DNA of 64,000 bases from NCBI RefSeq assembly GCF_007679965.1, contig NZ_VEHL01000001.1, positions 992,001 through 1,056,000 of the forward strand. The letters are read 5' to 3'. The stretch's first letter is position 1. Every line of letters begins with the position of its first letter. A program made the translations under genes and the position numbers. Under the pieces are notes generated by a model, which searched no databases, was not told where the DNA came from, and saw only the letters and a list, made by a program, of their open reading frames with translations. Positions 16,624-25,123 of this stretch are shown one piece after another. Origin of the DNA: Bordetella genomosp. 13 (GTDB lineage Bacteria; Pseudomonadota; Gammaproteobacteria; Burkholderiales; Burkholderiaceae_B).

Positions 16624-18033
16624 CTATGACGGCTTGCCGTTGCCGGGCTGCCCGGACCCCGCGTCGGGGGCTTCCGGCCATGCGCCCCCCGGCGCCCGAT
16701 CGGGCGGATGGAACGCCACCGCCGCGCGCAAGCCGCCGCCGGGCGCATCCGACAGCTCGACGTCGGCGCCGTGGCGCCGCGCCAGCGTGCGAACCAGCGA
16801 CAGGCCCAGCCCGCTGCCCTGGGCCAGGCCGGGGTCGGTGCGATAGAAGCGGTCGAAGACCCGCTCGCGCTCGCTGGGCCGGATGCCGGGGCCGTCGTCC
16901 TCGATGGCCAGCGTGACCAGGCCGCCCGGTGCGGCGGCGATGCCGATGCGCACGTGCCCGTCTTCCGGCGAGTACTTCACGGCGTTGTCCAGCAGGTTGC
17001 GCGCCAGCAGCACCAGCGCATCGGACTGGCCCGCCACCACCGCGCGGTCGGGGCCGTCCAGCACGATCTCGATGCGCCGCGCATTGGCCAAGGGCAGCAC
17101 CTGCGTCACGGCTTCGCGCACCGCCTGCACCAGGTCGGTGGGCACCAGCGTGGGCGGCGGGCTGCCCGCGTCGTAGCGCGCCATCGACAGCAGCTGTTCG
17201 ATCAGCCGGGTGGCGCGCGTCACGCCGTCGGACAGCCTGGCGATGGCCAGTTCGCGCGCGGCCGGGTCGTCGCCCGCGCGGCGCAGGCCCTGCAACTGCA
17301 GCGCCAGCGCGGCCAGGGGCGTGCGCAGCTCGTGCGCGGCGTCGCCGACGAACTGCTGCTGCAAGGTGAAGGCCTGGCGCACGCGGGCCAGCAGCAGGTT
17401 CAGCTCTTGCAGCAGGGGGCGGATCTCGTCGGGCAGGCCCAGGTCCGACACCGGCGACAGGTCGTCGGGCTGTCGTAAGGCCAGCTGCGCGCGCGTGCGC
17501 GCCACGGGCCGCAAGGACAGGCTGACCACCCACCACACCACCAGCATCAGCAGCGGCGCGGTGGCAACGATGGGACCGACCGAGCGCAGCGCCAGCGCGC
17601 GCGCCGTGGCGCTGCGCACCCGCACGTCCTGCGCCACCTGCGTGACCTGCAGCGGCGTGGCCATCGCATAGGCCCGGTACGAGGCATCGCCCGCCTTGAC
17701 GTCGGAGAAGCCCAGCAGCACGGGATCCGGCAGCAGCCGGCCCGACGCGGATTTGTAGAGCTGCGTGCCGTCGGCCGTCCAGATCTGGATGATCAGGTCT
17801 TCCGTGCGCGCCACGGGCTCGCCGGGCACCGGCATGGGCGGCGCGCCCAGCCGTCCGCCGCCCGCGCTCAGTGACAGCGCGGTGTTGCGCAACTGCGCGT
17901 CGAAGATGGCGTCGGTCTGCGCCAGCGTGCCGCGATAGGCCACCACCGCCTGCGCCAGAGCGGCCGCGAAGATCGAGGCCAGCAGGAACAGCAGCAGCCG
18001 CGCGCGCAGCGAATGGCCCAGCGGAATCTTCAT
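16624..18033 (-). CDS. Two-component sensor histidine kinase (QseC/PmrB/TctE type)
   Basis: 469 aa inner-membrane kinase. TM1 spans about residues 12-32, then a short periplasmic sensor of about 120 residues, TM2 at about 155-173, a HAMP-like linker, and the HisKA helix with phospho-acceptor His234 (AAHELRTPL). The HATPase domain has N box NLLDNAVKYS, G1 EDDGPGI and G2 GSGLGLSL. The ATG overlaps the stop of the response regulator by four bases. The small periplasmic domain is of the type that senses cations or metabolites. The stimulus is unknown; linkage to degP suggests envelope stress. Confidence 0.92.
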   Translation of the reverse strand: MKIPLGHSLRARLLLFLLASIFAAALAQAVVAYRGTLAQTDAIFDAQLRNTALSLSAGGGRLGAPPMPVPGEPVARTEDLIIQIWTADGTQLYKSASGRLLPDPVLLGFSDVKAGDASYRAYAMATPLQVTQVAQDVRVRSATARALALRSVGPIVATAPLLMLVVWWVVSLSLRPVARTRAQLALRQPDDLSPVSDLGLPDEIRPLLQELNLLLARVRQAFTLQQQFVGDAAHELRTPLAALALQLQGLRRAGDDPAARELAIARLSDGVTRATRLIEQLLSMARYDAGSPPPTLVPTDLVQAVREAVTQVLPLANARRIEIVLDGPDRAVVAGQSDALVLLARNLLDNAVKYSPEDGHVRIGIAAAPGGLVTLAIEDDGPGIRPSERERVFDRFYRTDPGLAQGSGLGLSLVRTLARRHGADVELSDAPGGGLRAAVAFHPPDRAPGGAWPEAPDAGSGQPGNGKPS

Positions 18034-18689
18034 TGCTTGGGGATCACGTAGCCCACGCCGCGCACGGTCTGGATGAAGTCGTGGCCCAGCTTCTTGCGCA
18101 GGCCGTGCACGTAGACCTCGACGGCGTTGCTGGCGATCTCGTCCTGCCAGCTGTAGAGCTTTTCCTCGAGCTGGGCGCGCGAGTAGATGACGCCGGGCCG
18201 CGCGATCAAGGGTTGCAGCACGGCCCATTCGCGCGCGGTCAGCGCGACGGGTTCGCCGTTGATGGAGGCCTCGCGCGTCTGCGGATCCACCGTGACGCCG
18301 CGATGCTCGAACACCGGCTCGGCGCGGCCCTGGCTGCGGCGCAGCAGGGCGCGCATGCGCGCCAGCAGTTCATCGGGGTCGTAGGGCTTGACCACGTAGT
18401 CGTCCGCGCCCGCGTCCAGCCCGGCGATGCGGTCGCTGACGGCATCGCGGGCGGTGGCCACTAGCACGGGCGTGCGGTCGCGCCGCGCGCGCAGGTCGCG
18501 CAGCACCGACAGGCCGTCCTGCTGCGGCAGGCCCAGGTCCAGCAGCACCAGGTCGTAGACGGTGGCACGCAAGGCCGCGGCGGCCGCGCGGCCGTCGCGC
18601 TCCCAGTCCACCGCGTAGCCGTCGGCACGCAGGCAGTCCAGCACGCTTTCGCCGATCATGGCGTCGTCTTCGACCAGGAGGATGCGCAT
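18030..18689 (-). CDS. OmpR-family response regulator (QseB/PmrA type)
   Basis: 219 aa. The receiver domain (about 1-115) has the acidic pair EDD at 7-9 and phosphorylation site Asp51 (LLDLGLP). The C-terminal winged helix (about 125-219) ends with VRGVGYVI, typical of OmpR-type regulators. It forms a kinase/regulator pair with the overlapping downstream gene. CTTA-type direct repeats recognised by this subfamily occur just before degP, so control of degP is plausible. Confidence 0.93.
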   Translation of the reverse strand: MRILLVEDDAMIGESVLDCLRADGYAVDWERDGRAAAAALRATVYDLVLLDLGLPQQDGLSVLRDLRARRDRTPVLVATARDAVSDRIAGLDAGADDYVVKPYDPDELLARMRALLRRSQGRAEPVFEHRGVTVDPQTREASINGEPVALTAREWAVLQPLIARPGVIYSRAQLEEKLYSWQDEIASNAVEVYVHGLRKKLGHDFIQTVRGVGYVIPKQ

Positions 18690-18854
18690 AGGGGAGAAGT
18701 CAGGGACGGATGTATTTCAAAGGATAGGCGATTTCTGGTCATGCCGGGAGAGCGCATGCGGACTTGCCTCGGCCCGCAAAGTAATTCCGGCCGGCGCGCC
18801 GGCTGGCTCTAAAATCCCTCACCGACTCATGCCGCTTCTGCGGCGCTTATTGGA

Positions 18855-19127
18855 TTGCCTGCTTTGAAAAAAACCGACCTCGAAAAGAACAAGGGCCTGA
18901 AGATCATGGGCCAGCTCAAGTCCTCGCTGCCGCCCAGCCGCTTCGCCGGCGCGGCCGTGCCCGACCGGCGCGAGCAGCGCAAGCTCGACCAGGCGGCCGG
19001 CCTGGTGCCGTTCGCGGTGAAGCTTCCTCAGCCGCTGGTCGACGCGCTGCGTGCCAAGGCACAGGCCGACGACGTGGCCATCAACGATCTGGTCGGCAGC
19101 CTGCTGGAAAAGTCGCTGCGGGACTGA
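18855..19127 (+). CDS. Small hypothetical protein with a ribbon-helix-helix-like C-terminus
   Basis: About 90 aa from a TTG start. A nearby ATG at 18906 would give a shorter 73-aa version. The N-terminus is lysine-rich (LKKTDLEKNKGLKIMGQ). A conserved-looking middle (PDRREQRKLDQAAGL) leads to a C-terminal strand and two helices (VPFAVKLPQPLVDALRAKAQ onward) that resemble a ribbon-helix-helix DNA-binding fold. I do not recognise a named family. It is monocistronic, between the divergent response regulator and a convergent winged-helix gene. Confidence 0.6.
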   Translation: MPALKKTDLEKNKGLKIMGQLKSSLPPSRFAGAAVPDRREQRKLDQAAGLVPFAVKLPQPLVDALRAKAQADDVAINDLVGSLLEKSLRD

Positions 19128-19144
19128 TCGGCGCGTGCCTGATG

Positions 19145-19193
19145 CCCCGTCGTGCGACCGGGGGGGAGCCGAGGCCCCATCATGCGACCGGGG
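19145..19193. repeat. Two tandem imperfect 19-base hairpin-forming repeats
   Basis: CCCCGTCGTGCGACCGGGG (19145-19163) and CCCCATCATGCGACCGGGG (19175-19193) are 17/19 identical, separated by 11 bases, and each is partly self-complementary. They lie between two convergent genes and may serve as a weak bidirectional terminator. Confidence 0.45.
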
Positions 19194-19202
19194 CGGGACC
19201 GC

Positions 19203-20009
19203 TCAATCGCCCTGGCCCGGCTCCGCGGCCAACCCGAACGCCGCGGCGAACTGCCGTTCTCCCTTCGCGCTGAACCGCAGCGCCCGCGAATCCATGTCGC
19301 GGGCCACCCAGCCCCGATCGCTGCAATGCGCAAGCAGCGCCGCCGCCAGGCCGCCCGCCAGGTGCGGCCGGCGCGAACTCCAGTCCAGGCAGGGATAGGC
19401 GAAGCGCCGGCGCTGCCGGCGCAACGCATCGGGTTGCAAACCCAGCTTCTGCAACGCCGCGCTGCCCGCGGGCGTCAGTTCGTAGTCCTCACCCGCAGCG
19501 CGTAGCCAGCCTTGCGCCAGCATCGCGTCGTGCATGCGCACGGCCAGCGTGCCGGCCATGTGGTCGTAGCACGTGCGTGCGTGATGCAGATGCTGCGGCG
19601 TGGATGGCTTGAAGGGACTGTGCGGCACGCCTGCCACCACCAGCAAGGCCTCCAGCGCGGCCGCCACCTGTGGCGTGGCCAGGCGGTAATAGCGATGCTT
19701 GCCCTGCACGGCGATCTCGACCAGGCCCTGTTCGCGCAGGCGCGTGAAGTGCGCGCTGGCGGTGGAGGCGCCGATGTCCGCCAGGGCCGCCAGCTCGGTG
19801 GCGGTGCGAGCGCAGCCGTCCAGCAGGCTGCACAGCATGCGCGCGCGTGCCGGGTCGCCGATGGCGGCGGCCACGGCAGACAGGCCGGCGTCGGCGGAGA
19901 CAGACGCCGGAGCGGACCTCGAAGCCGAGGCAGGCGCCGACGCGGAAGCAGAGGCAGATGCCGAAGCAGGGCCAGCCGCGGAAGCCGTGGGGAAGGGAGT
20001 TGCATCCAT
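19203..20009 (-). CDS. ArsR-type winged-helix regulator with C-terminal extension
   Basis: 268 aa. After a low-complexity Ala/Ser-rich N-terminus (about residues 8-38), the ArsR-like winged helix spans about 40-125 with IGDPARARMLCSLLDG and the recognition region ASTASAHFTRLREQGL. The remaining 140 residues form a second conserved region (CYDHMAGTLAVRMHDAML), found in a known subgroup of ArsR regulators. The start is the ATG at 20009; a TTG 11 codons upstream is less likely. It diverges from an MFS exporter with an 83-base gap and is probably its regulator. Effector unknown. Confidence 0.82.
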   Translation of the reverse strand: MDATPFPTASAAGPASASASASASAPASASRSAPASVSADAGLSAVAAAIGDPARARMLCSLLDGCARTATELAALADIGASTASAHFTRLREQGLVEIAVQGKHRYYRLATPQVAAALEALLVVAGVPHSPFKPSTPQHLHHARTCYDHMAGTLAVRMHDAMLAQGWLRAAGEDYELTPAGSAALQKLGLQPDALRRQRRRFAYPCLDWSSRRPHLAGGLAAALLAHCSDRGWVARDMDSRALRFSAKGERQFAAAFGLAAEPGQGD

Positions 20010-20092
20010 GGTTCGTTCCCTGTCGAAGTGTGCGTGATGCAAGCGAGCATACTGCCGCCATCCGCAATCCTCAACACCAAGGACGTCGACGC

Positions 20093-21406
20093 ATGAACGC
20101 GCCCGTGCAATCCGGTTTCTTCGGCCACCGCGTGCTGGCCGCCACCTTCGTGCTGGCCGTGTTCGGCTGGGGCGTGGGGTTCTATGGGCCGCCCGTGTTC
20201 CTGCACGCGGTGGTCGAGCGCACGCAGTGGCCGGTGGCCATGGTGTCGGCCGCCGTGACGGCGCATTTCGTGGTGGGGGCGCTGGTGGTGGCCAACCTGC
20301 CGCGCCTGTACCGCGCCTGGGGCACGGCGCGCCTCACGTTCGCGGGCGCGGTGCTGTCCGCGCTGGGCACGTGCGGTTGGGCCTGGGCACAGGCGCCGTG
20401 GCAGTTGTTCGTGGCGTCCGCCCTGAGCGGCGCGGGCTGGGTGGCGCTGGGCGCGGCCGCGGTGAACGCGCTGATCGCGCCGTGGTTCGTGGCGCGGCGG
20501 CCGTGGGCGTTGGCGATGGCCTATAACGGCGCCAGCGTGGGCGGCGTCATTTTCTCGCCCTTGTGGGTGCTGCTGATCGGCATGCTGGGATTCGGCGGCG
20601 CTTCGGTCTTGGTGGGCGTGGTGATGGTGGCGTGCCTGGCGGTGCTGTGCAAAAGCGTCTTCTCGCGCACGCCGGAGCGACTGGGGCAGGCGCCCGACGG
20701 CCTGCCGGAGTCGAACTCGAACCCGGTCTCCGCCTCGAACTCCTCGGCGGCATCGGCCACCGCGGCCACCTCGACCACCCGGCCGCCACCACCCGTGCTG
20801 TCCTGGCGCGCCGACCGCCGCTTCCTGACGCTGGCGGGCGCCATGGCGCTGGGGCTGTTCGCGCAGATCGGTCTTATCGCGCACCTGTATTCCCTGCTGG
20901 CGCCTGCGCTGGGCGAGCGCGTGGCCGGCATGGCGATGGGCTTGGCCACCGCCTGCGCCATCCTGGGCCGCAGCCTTGCGGGTTGGCTGGTGCCGGCGGG
21001 CGCCGACCGTCGCCTGGCGGCCTGCGCCTCTTATGCCTTGCAGGTGCTGGGTTCGATGGTGCTGTGGGTGGGAGCGGCCGGCATCGGCGCGGCCGGCGCC
21101 GGCGCGACCATCGCCATCTGGCTGGGCATGGCCCTGTTCGGCCTGGGCATCGGCAATGCGACGTCTTTGCCGCCCACCATCGCGCAGGCCGAGTTCGTGC
21201 GCGCCGATGCACAGCGGGCCGTGCCGCTGATGGTGGCCATCGCGCAGGGCGGATATGCGTTCGCGCCGGCCGTGTTCGGCGCGCTGCGCGCGCTGGACGA
21301 AGCCGCCGCGCCGGCAATGCTGTTCGGCCTGGCGGCGATCCTGCAGGCCGCGGCCATCGCCAGCCTGCTGGCTGGCCGGCGCGCGCCGGCCGTCGTCGTG
21401 TCGTGA
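20093..21406 (+). CDS. MFS transporter
   Basis: 437 aa with 12 predicted helices split by a cytoplasmic loop at about 200-235 that is rich in Ser, Asn and Thr. The first helix reads FGWGVGFYGPPVFLHAV, and the protein resembles the oxalate/formate or nitrate-type MFS branch more than sugar porters. The gene diverges from an ArsR-type regulator, a common arrangement for inducible exporters. The ATG lies 12 bases after AAGGAC. The substrate is not determinable. Confidence 0.86.
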   Translation: MNAPVQSGFFGHRVLAATFVLAVFGWGVGFYGPPVFLHAVVERTQWPVAMVSAAVTAHFVVGALVVANLPRLYRAWGTARLTFAGAVLSALGTCGWAWAQAPWQLFVASALSGAGWVALGAAAVNALIAPWFVARRPWALAMAYNGASVGGVIFSPLWVLLIGMLGFGGASVLVGVVMVACLAVLCKSVFSRTPERLGQAPDGLPESNSNPVSASNSSAASATAATSTTRPPPPVLSWRADRRFLTLAGAMALGLFAQIGLIAHLYSLLAPALGERVAGMAMGLATACAILGRSLAGWLVPAGADRRLAACASYALQVLGSMVLWVGAAGIGAAGAGATIAIWLGMALFGLGIGNATSLPPTIAQAEFVRADAQRAVPLMVAIAQGGYAFAPAVFGALRALDEAAAPAMLFGLAAILQAAAIASLLAGRRAPAVVVS

Positions 21407-21605
21407 GAGGGGAGGGGGCTTTGCAATAGCGAATGCGGCCGTCAGTGCCTGTGCACGATCACCGCATCCAGGCTGGCCGCGGCGCGGGTCGGGCCCCCGC
21501 GCACGGCGTCCCACTGCCGCTGGCCGCTGGCCCAGCAGCGGCTCGTCGATCCGGTTGCGCAAGGTCTCATCTACCGCTGGCCCCTGCGACCGCGCAGCAA
21601 CGCCG

Positions 21606-23762
21606 TCAGGTGCGCTCGCGGCGGGCCGTCGCCACGGCACCACCCGTTGCCGCCCCGCCCGCGTCGCGACCCGCTTTGCCACTGGCCATGGCGCTCTCCT
21701 GCACGCGCCCCTGCGCGAACGCCGCAATCTCCTGCGCCGGCAGCGCCTTGCTGTAGTACCACCCCTGCACGATGATCTCCGCGCTGGACTTCAGCGCGCG
21801 CAACTGCTCCGCCGTTTCCACGCCCTCGACCACCACGCGCAGGTCCAGCGTCTCGCAGAAGCGCAGCAAACCCGCCAGCACCTGCGCGCCGCGCGGCGTA
21901 TCGAGCGCGACGATGAAGCTGCGGTCGATCTTGATGGCGTCGATGTCGAACTGGTGCAGGTAGCTCAGCGCCGAATAGCCCGTGCCGAAGTCGTCCAGGT
22001 AGATCCGCGCACCCATGCCGTGCAGCCGCGCGAACGCCTTGTGCAAGGCGTCGGTGTCGTCGACCAGGGCGTTTTCGGTCAGCTCCACCGACACCTGGCC
22101 GCGCGCCTGCTCCAGGATGGCCATGAAGCGTTCGCAATGGCGCGCGGACGCCAGCGTGCCGCCGGTGATGTTGATGGTGATGGGCAGCGAGAAGCCCTGT
22201 GCCTGCCAGGCGTGGTGCTGCCGCACGGCCTGCGTGGCCACCCACAGGTCCAGGTCGCAGATCAGGTCGGCCTCGGCCAGCCATTGCATCAGTTCGATGG
22301 GCGAGCCGTCCTCGTCGCGTCGGCCTGGCCCCTTGGCACGCAGCAGCGCCTCGCAGCCGGTGCACAGGCCCGTGTCCACGGACACTTGCGGCTGGAATTC
22401 CAGGTAGAACTCGTGCTCGTCGATGCGGCGGATGCGGGCGATTTCTTCCCGCTGCGCCTCTTCCTTGCGTCGTGCGTCGATGACGGGATCGCGCGCATAC
22501 AGCATCGATTTCTCTTCCAGGCGCGTGAAGGTGGTGTCCAGCGAGCCCAGGGGAATCGACACGGGCTCCTTGCGGCGGCGCTCGTGAGCCAGCACGAAGG
22601 GCGCATAGATGAGCGCGCCCAGCGCCAGCAGGGCCAGCTGCAGCGCCACGGCGCCCCATTGGCCGCCGGTGGAGAGATAGGCGTTGAAGACCAGCGGCGC
22701 GGTCATCGGCAGACCCACGGAAGGGATGGCCAGCCAGCCTACCTGCACCGCCGCGAGCGCCAGGGCGGCGTTGACCATGGGCGTCAGGACGAACGGCACC
22801 ACCAGCCGGGGGTTGAGGATCAGCGGCAGGCCGAACAGCAGGATCTCGTTGACGTTGAACAGCGATGCGGGGATTGCCGCCAGCGCCAGCACGCGCAGCG
22901 AGTTGCTGCGCGAACACACGAGGATCGCCGCGACCAGCGACAGCGTGGCGCCCGCGCCGCCGATGTAGACGAAGGCGCCCAGCAGGGCGCTGTTCAGGGC
23001 ATAGTCCAGCGCGTCGCCCGGCAGCGCGCCGACGGCGTTCAGCCGCACGGCCTCGTCCAGGGCCTGGGTCAGCGGCAGCAGGGCGTGATAGCCGTGGATG
23101 CCGAAGAACCACAGCAGCGCGTTGACGCCGGCGATCAGCGGCCCGCCCAGATAGGGATGGGCGGAGGCGGCCAGTTCAAGCGGGATGCTGAAGTCGGTGA
23201 CCGCGGGTACCCGCAGCAGCAGCGACAGCGCCGCCATGACCAGGGCCGTGCTCAGCAGGCCGGGAATGACCATGTTCAGGGTGTCGCGGACGTTGTCGTC
23301 GACGAAGTCGGCGGGCGCCAGTCGCGTCCAGCGCCAGCGATGCAGCCAGGCCATCAGCGGCACGTTGACCAGCGGCGCCACGATGGCGATGAAGATGGTC
23401 AGCGTGGCCGCGGCCTGCGGATGCGGCTGCAGCAGGCTGTGCACCACGCCTACGTAGGCCAGGCAGAGGAAGGCGCAGGGCAGTTGCGGCAGCCGGTAGC
23501 GCAGGGCCAGCATGTAGCCGATGGCCGCGCAGACCAGGAACGGCATGATGGCGTCCAGCTGCTCGTGGGCGTCGTTCAGCATCCCGGCCGCGTCGGACAG
23601 GCCCAACCGCAGGGCTGCCTGGGACAGCAGCAGCATCAGGGCCGAGACCAGCAGGCAGGGCAAGGTCCAGACCATGCCTTCGCGCATCACGCGCAGCGTC
23701 GTGGCGCTGGCCAGCCGGCTCAGGCCGGCCCGGTTCAGCTGCACGATGCGTGTTCTAGGCAT
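21606..23762 (-). CDS. PTS EIIC-EAL fusion: cyclic-di-GMP phosphodiesterase with a sugar-permease-like sensor
   Basis: 718 aa. Residues about 20-395 form a ten-helix membrane domain of the lactose/cellobiose PTS EIIC family (GIHGYHALLPLTQALDEA and FNVNEILLFGLPLILNPR are typical). Residues about 440-690 are an EAL domain with the catalytic set intact: EALLR, NITGG, ELTEN, DDFGTGYS, KIDRSF, EGVET and VQGWYY. It should hydrolyse cyclic di-GMP and probably responds to a carbohydrate. No EIIA or EIIB genes are nearby. The start is the ATG at 23762, preceded by GGGAA; an upstream in-frame start at 23810 is less supported. About 200 bases at 21407-21605 after the MFS gene hold nothing I recognise. 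Confidence 0.9.
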   Translation of the reverse strand: MPRTRIVQLNRAGLSRLASATTLRVMREGMVWTLPCLLVSALMLLLSQAALRLGLSDAAGMLNDAHEQLDAIMPFLVCAAIGYMLALRYRLPQLPCAFLCLAYVGVVHSLLQPHPQAAATLTIFIAIVAPLVNVPLMAWLHRWRWTRLAPADFVDDNVRDTLNMVIPGLLSTALVMAALSLLLRVPAVTDFSIPLELAASAHPYLGGPLIAGVNALLWFFGIHGYHALLPLTQALDEAVRLNAVGALPGDALDYALNSALLGAFVYIGGAGATLSLVAAILVCSRSNSLRVLALAAIPASLFNVNEILLFGLPLILNPRLVVPFVLTPMVNAALALAAVQVGWLAIPSVGLPMTAPLVFNAYLSTGGQWGAVALQLALLALGALIYAPFVLAHERRRKEPVSIPLGSLDTTFTRLEEKSMLYARDPVIDARRKEEAQREEIARIRRIDEHEFYLEFQPQVSVDTGLCTGCEALLRAKGPGRRDEDGSPIELMQWLAEADLICDLDLWVATQAVRQHHAWQAQGFSLPITINITGGTLASARHCERFMAILEQARGQVSVELTENALVDDTDALHKAFARLHGMGARIYLDDFGTGYSALSYLHQFDIDAIKIDRSFIVALDTPRGAQVLAGLLRFCETLDLRVVVEGVETAEQLRALKSSAEIIVQGWYYSKALPAQEIAAFAQGRVQESAMASGKAGRDAGGAATGGAVATARRERT

Positions 23763-23945
23763 GAGGCATTCCCGGGATTTCGGCGGGCAGGGCGCCAGCG
23801 AGCTCGACACAAGGGAGCATCCGTGGTGCGCCTGCCATCGGCGCCCGCCTACGGGGTGTGCACGTATCCGGGGACGTTAAGGGAATGCCCGGCGCTTGTA
23901 AACCCAGGGCAATCCTGGCGCGGAGCCGTGTGGCATGAGGGCGAA

Positions 23946-23981
23946 AAACGAAACGCCCTCCTTGCGGAGGGCGTTTCGTTT
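23946..23981. terminator. Bidirectional intrinsic terminator (perfect 16-bp stem)
   Basis: AAACGAAACGCCCTCC and GGAGGGCGTTTCGTTT form a perfect 16-bp stem with a TTGC loop. On the minus strand the stem runs into TTTTTCGCC. It lies 72 bases after the end of the first DUF4148 gene and insulates it from the EIIC-EAL gene. A related shorter hairpin follows the paralogous gene. Confidence 0.88.
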
Positions 23982-24053
23982 GGTCAGGCATTGGTGGGCA
24001 TCATCGAACGGCCCACGCTGTCAGCCTTGTCCTGCACATTCGCCAAGCTTGGC

Positions 24054-24440
24054 TTATTCGCCAGCGGCGACTTGCGACGGCGCCGAGTGGTACGCGCCCT
24101 GGAAGGGCAGGTCGTTGGGCTCGACGTTGGACACCAGGCCGCGGGCCTTGGCATCGGCCAGTTCGGCCTGCACCTGGGCGCGGGTCTTGCCGGCCGATTC
24201 GGTCTGCGCGACGGCCTGGAAGGGGCGGTCGTTGGGTTCGACGTTGGACACCAGGCCATTGGAGCGAGCGTGGGCCAGGTCGGCTTCGACCTGGGCGCGC
24301 GTGACGCCGTTGGCGTCTTGCTGGCCGTACACGCCTTGGAAGGGGGTGTCGTTGGGTTCGACGTTGTCTGCGGCGTAGGCGCTGGCGCCGATCAGGGTGG
24401 ACATTGCTAGGGCAGCGGCAGTCAGAGTAAAGGCTTTCAT
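24054..24440 (-). CDS. DUF4148-type secreted repeat protein, paralogue A
   Basis: 128 aa. The signal peptide is MKAFTLTAAALAMSTLIGAS followed by AYA, with cleavage before ADN. The mature protein holds three NVEPNDxPFQ blocks alternating with two TRAQVxAxLAxAxxxGL segments, which mark the DUF4148 family common in Burkholderiales. The function is unknown; it is probably periplasmic. AAGGAGGT lies six bases before the ATG, a very strong ribosome binding site, so high expression is likely. It is a duplicate of the gene at 24818-25123, and the 5' leader and terminator are duplicated too. Confidence 0.88.
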   Translation of the reverse strand: MKAFTLTAAALAMSTLIGASAYAADNVEPNDTPFQGVYGQQDANGVTRAQVEADLAHARSNGLVSNVEPNDRPFQAVAQTESAGKTRAQVQAELADAKARGLVSNVEPNDLPFQGAYHSAPSQVAAGE

Positions 24441-24560
24441 GGTAGACCTCCTTGGTCATCAGTCCTGGGACCGAATCTGGCGGGTCAATCCGTCAAGGTT
24501 CGTGTTTGTTTCCCGATGACTGAATTCTGCACTTCCCGGTAATAAGGATAAACCCTGTAT

Positions 24561-24577
24561 TCCGAAAATGATTATTC
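24561..24577 (-). promoter_or_regulatory. Conserved upstream element of DUF4148 paralogue A
   Basis: TCCGAAAATGATTATTC on the plus strand lies 121 bases upstream of the gene start. It is matched at 16 of 17 positions by 25242-25258, which lies 119 bases upstream of paralogue B. Flanking bases outside the block diverge, so it is a candidate promoter or regulator site rather than mere recent duplication. Confidence 0.55.
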
Positions 24578-24713
24578 CAAAAAGACGGCTAATAAATTTT
24601 TGTTACGTTGACTCGGTATGTATTTGGCTCAATGACGGTTCCTTGGGGGCGGATTGAGACGTCAGCCGTAACAAAGCAGCCCGCGCAGCGAGTCGGGCGC
24701 CGGCGCGGCGCGA

Positions 24714-24737
24714 AAACGCCCTCCGGGGAGGGCGTTT
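24714..24737 (-). terminator. Hairpin terminator of DUF4148 paralogue B
   Basis: AAACGCCCTCC and GGAGGGCGTTT form an 11-bp stem, followed on the minus strand by TCGCG. It lies 81 bases after the stop of paralogue B. The stem core is the same as that of the terminator at 23946-23981, so the transcription unit was duplicated complete. Confidence 0.75.
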
Positions 24738-24817
24738 CCTCTGGTCAGCGTGGCAGCGGGGCGTCATCGCTACGCCTGCCCGCCGAGGGTGCCGGTTGGC
24801 GCGGCCATGGCGGCCGC

Positions 24818-25123
24818 CTATTCGGCGCTGGCGACGTGCGAGCGCGCGGGCCGGTACACGCCCTGGAAGGGCACATTGTTGGGCTCGACGTTCGACGCCG
24901 CGGCATGCGCCTGGCCTTGCGCCAGATCCGTGCGCGCCTGGGCACGGGCCAGGCCCGCATCGGGGGCGGCCTGGACCTGCGCGCGCGTCGAGCCGGCGTC
25001 GTGCCGGCCGTACACGCCCTGGAAGGGCACGTTGTTGGGTTCGACGTTGTCGGCGGCCTGGGCAACGGCGCCGAACAGGGTGGACAGGGTCAGCGCGGCG
25101 GCAGTCAGGGTGAGGGCTTTCAT
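24818..25123 (-). CDS. DUF4148-related secreted protein, paralogue B
   Basis: 101 aa. The signal peptide (MKALTLTAAALTLSTLFGAV, cleavage near AQA) is nearly identical to that of paralogue A. Two NVEPNNVPFQGVY blocks flank a degenerate central segment of TRAQVQA and LARAQARTDLA repeats, so one repeat unit has been lost or has decayed compared with A. The ribosome binding site CAGGAGGT is strong. Probably a small abundant periplasmic protein; function unknown. It is a tandem duplicate of 24054-24440. Confidence 0.85.
   Translation of the reverse strand: MKALTLTAAALTLSTLFGAVAQAADNVEPNNVPFQGVYGRHDAGSTRAQVQAAPDAGLARAQARTDLAQGQAHAAASNVEPNNVPFQGVYRPARSHVASAE

Larger units (their letters stand above)
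24441..24817. other. Intergenic region: leader/promoter of paralogue A and terminator of paralogue B
   Basis: 377 bases without a gene. The first 150 bases are alignable with the leader of paralogue B, including an AGGATAAA block and TCCGAAAATGATTATTC (24561-24577). The stretch 24535-24620 is strikingly AT-rich for this genome, as expected of a strong promoter. The far end carries the hairpin terminator of paralogue B. The middle (24620-24710) shows nothing clear. Confidence 0.7.

Noticed and set aside
21407..21605. A 42-codon minus-strand ORF ending in GPTRAAASLDAVIVHRH as a gene remnant
   Set aside because: It is too short, lacks a ribosome binding site, and no family match comes to mind; it could be chance in GC-rich DNA.
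21255..24410. A 1051-codon plus-strand open frame
   Set aside because: It runs antisense through the EIIC-EAL and DUF4148 genes. Its composition is rich in Gln, Arg and Gly, as is typical of a shadow frame in GC-rich DNA, with no domain.
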